From Filifactor villosus (GTDB taxonomy: Bacteria; Bacillota; Clostridia; Peptostreptococcales; Filifactoraceae): a stretch of DNA of 32,356 nt. A program made the translations under genes and the position numbers. Below, piece by piece: positions 31,741-32,356 of this stretch; the stretch's first letter is position 1, and every line of letters begins with the position of its first letter. The notes beneath the pieces are model-generated. The model was not told where the DNA came from, did not search any database, and saw only the letters and a list, made by a program, of their open reading frames with translations. Location: positions 1 through 32,356 of the forward strand of contig NZ_JBHSHL010000038.1 of NCBI RefSeq assembly GCF_042652965.1. The letters run 5' to 3'.

Positions 31741-31944
31741 ATGAGTGTTTCTTATAAAAAATTATGGATCCATTTAATAGAAAAGAATATGAAAAGAACC
31801 GACCTAATCAAGCTCACAGGAATTACTTCAAACACCTTAGCTAATATGGGCAAAGACGAATATATATCCATGAAAAACTTAGAAAAAATATGTAGAGCAA
31901 TGAATCTGACTCCGAGTGATATCTTGGAATTTGTGGAGGATTAG
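31741..31944 (+). CDS. Small Cro/CI-type HTH regulator (third copy)
   Basis: A 67-residue DNA-binding protein: YKKLWIHLIEKNMKRTDLIK, LTGITSNTLANMGKDEYISM and KNLEKICRAMNLTPSDILEF. It is a clear relative of the regulator at 11376 and of the dead copy at 4003, but it has diverged (about half the residues shared). GGAGG is 7 bases before the ATG. A TATAAT at about 31712-31717 may be its -10 box, inside the dead Fic frame. It is followed after three bases by the ORF6N gene, so it may regulate that gene. Confidence 0.8.
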   Translation: MSVSYKKLWIHLIEKNMKRTDLIKLTGITSNTLANMGKDEYISMKNLEKICRAMNLTPSDILEFVED

Positions 31945-31947
31945 CAC

Positions 31948-32324
31948 ATGAAAGATGAGAACACTTTGATGCCGATAGATGAAACAAATATCACCGACAT
32001 GATCTATACCATTCGTGGGAAGCAGGTAATGATTGATAGTGACTTGGCTAGCTTATACCATGTCACAACAGGTAATTTGAATAAAGCAATGAAAAGAAAT
32101 GTTGCAAGGTTTCCTGAACGCTTTTGTTTTCAACTAACGGAGGTGGAATCTCAAGTACAAACAGTACTTATGGCGGCAGAAGATATATGCCTTATGCATT
32201 TACAGAACAAGGCATTGCGATGCTTTCTGCTGTTCTTAAAAGTGATATTGCAGTAGATGTAAGCATAAAAATTATGGATACTTTTGTTAGAGCGTGTCTA
32301 CACAAATTAAACAAGGCATCTTAA
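31948..32324 (+). pseudogene. ORF6N-domain protein, frameshifted
   Basis: The first frame gives MIYTIRGKQVMIDSDLASLY and NLNKAMKRNVARFPERFCFQ, then LTEVE, the ORF6N (phage Kila-N-like) DNA-binding domain. The conserved continuation, STYGGRRYMPYAFTEQGIAM then LSAVLKSDIAVDVSIKIMDT, is in the next frame, so the shift lies at about 32145-32165, with a few codons also lost between. A fused C-terminal part (commonly another phage-type domain) is absent; the frame stops at 32324, close to the window edge. Such proteins are found on prophages and ICEs next to small regulators. Confidence 0.75.
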
Positions 32325-32356
32325 CCATAAAACGATCGATGCCAAATGAATTGCTC

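Overview
The window comes from a low-to-medium-GC Gram-positive anaerobe of the Clostridia/Tissierellia kind. The signs are strong GGAGG ribosome-binding sites, a single-chain glycyl-tRNA synthetase behind a T-box leader, the large Firmicutes-type SRP RNA with an Alu domain, the dnaX-ybaB-recR order, and paired YitT proteins. The species cannot be named from this sequence alone.

Layout. (1) About 1-12,350 is an AT-rich accessory island. It starts with the wreck of an integrative conjugative element (ICE): a tnpW gene, a 5'-truncated traG/virD4 coupling-protein gene, an ssb gene and a broken Maff2 gene. Cargo genes (AraC regulator, TfoX fragment, VOC protein) lie between traG and ssb. From 4,233 to 11,335 runs a same-strand array of about a dozen small unrelated genes. 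It looks like a store of polymorphic-toxin immunity genes: an Imm17-like two-helix membrane protein, a SitI6-like double-CxxC protein, a DUF6578-like protein and several unknowns. No toxin gene is present. A dead and an intact copy of the same small Cro/CI-type regulator bracket the array. (2) About 12,490-31,210 is a higher-GC chromosomal block: a ccdA-tlpA fusion, SRP RNA, dnaX-ybaB-recR, a gutM-like gene, two yitT paralogues (minus strand), T-box-glyS (minus strand), a zinc-ribbon gene with rtcB, a GNAT acetyltransferase, a formate/nitrite-type channel, and guaB-guaA. (3) From about 31,055 a second AT-rich accessory segment begins. It holds a Fic/DOC fragment, a third copy of the small regulator, and a frameshifted ORF6N gene.

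The most unusual feature is the intergenic DNA of the core block. It is packed with three families of short non-coding mobile repeats, named here R1 (about 100-120 bp), R2 (about 140 bp) and R3 (about 112 bp). R1 and R3 share the terminal sequence TACTATT and are flanked by apparent 3-bp duplications (TAA or TTA). R2 has different ends (ACCGCACAA) and appears to duplicate TTAA. Several are nested: R1 inside R1, R2 inside R3, and R3 abutting R1. One R1 copy supplies the new stop codon of the Fic fragment. These are MITE-like elements (miniature inverted-repeat transposable elements); no matching transposase is in the window.

How the genes work together. dnaX, ybaB and recR form a replication and repair operon. 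guaB and guaA convert IMP to XMP to GMP from one strong promoter. The glyS leader senses uncharged tRNA-Gly. The zinc-ribbon gene and rtcB are translationally coupled. The immunity-like array would only make sense as protection against toxins delivered by other cells, or as an archive left by past toxin loci. Family names are recognised by eye; no database search was run.
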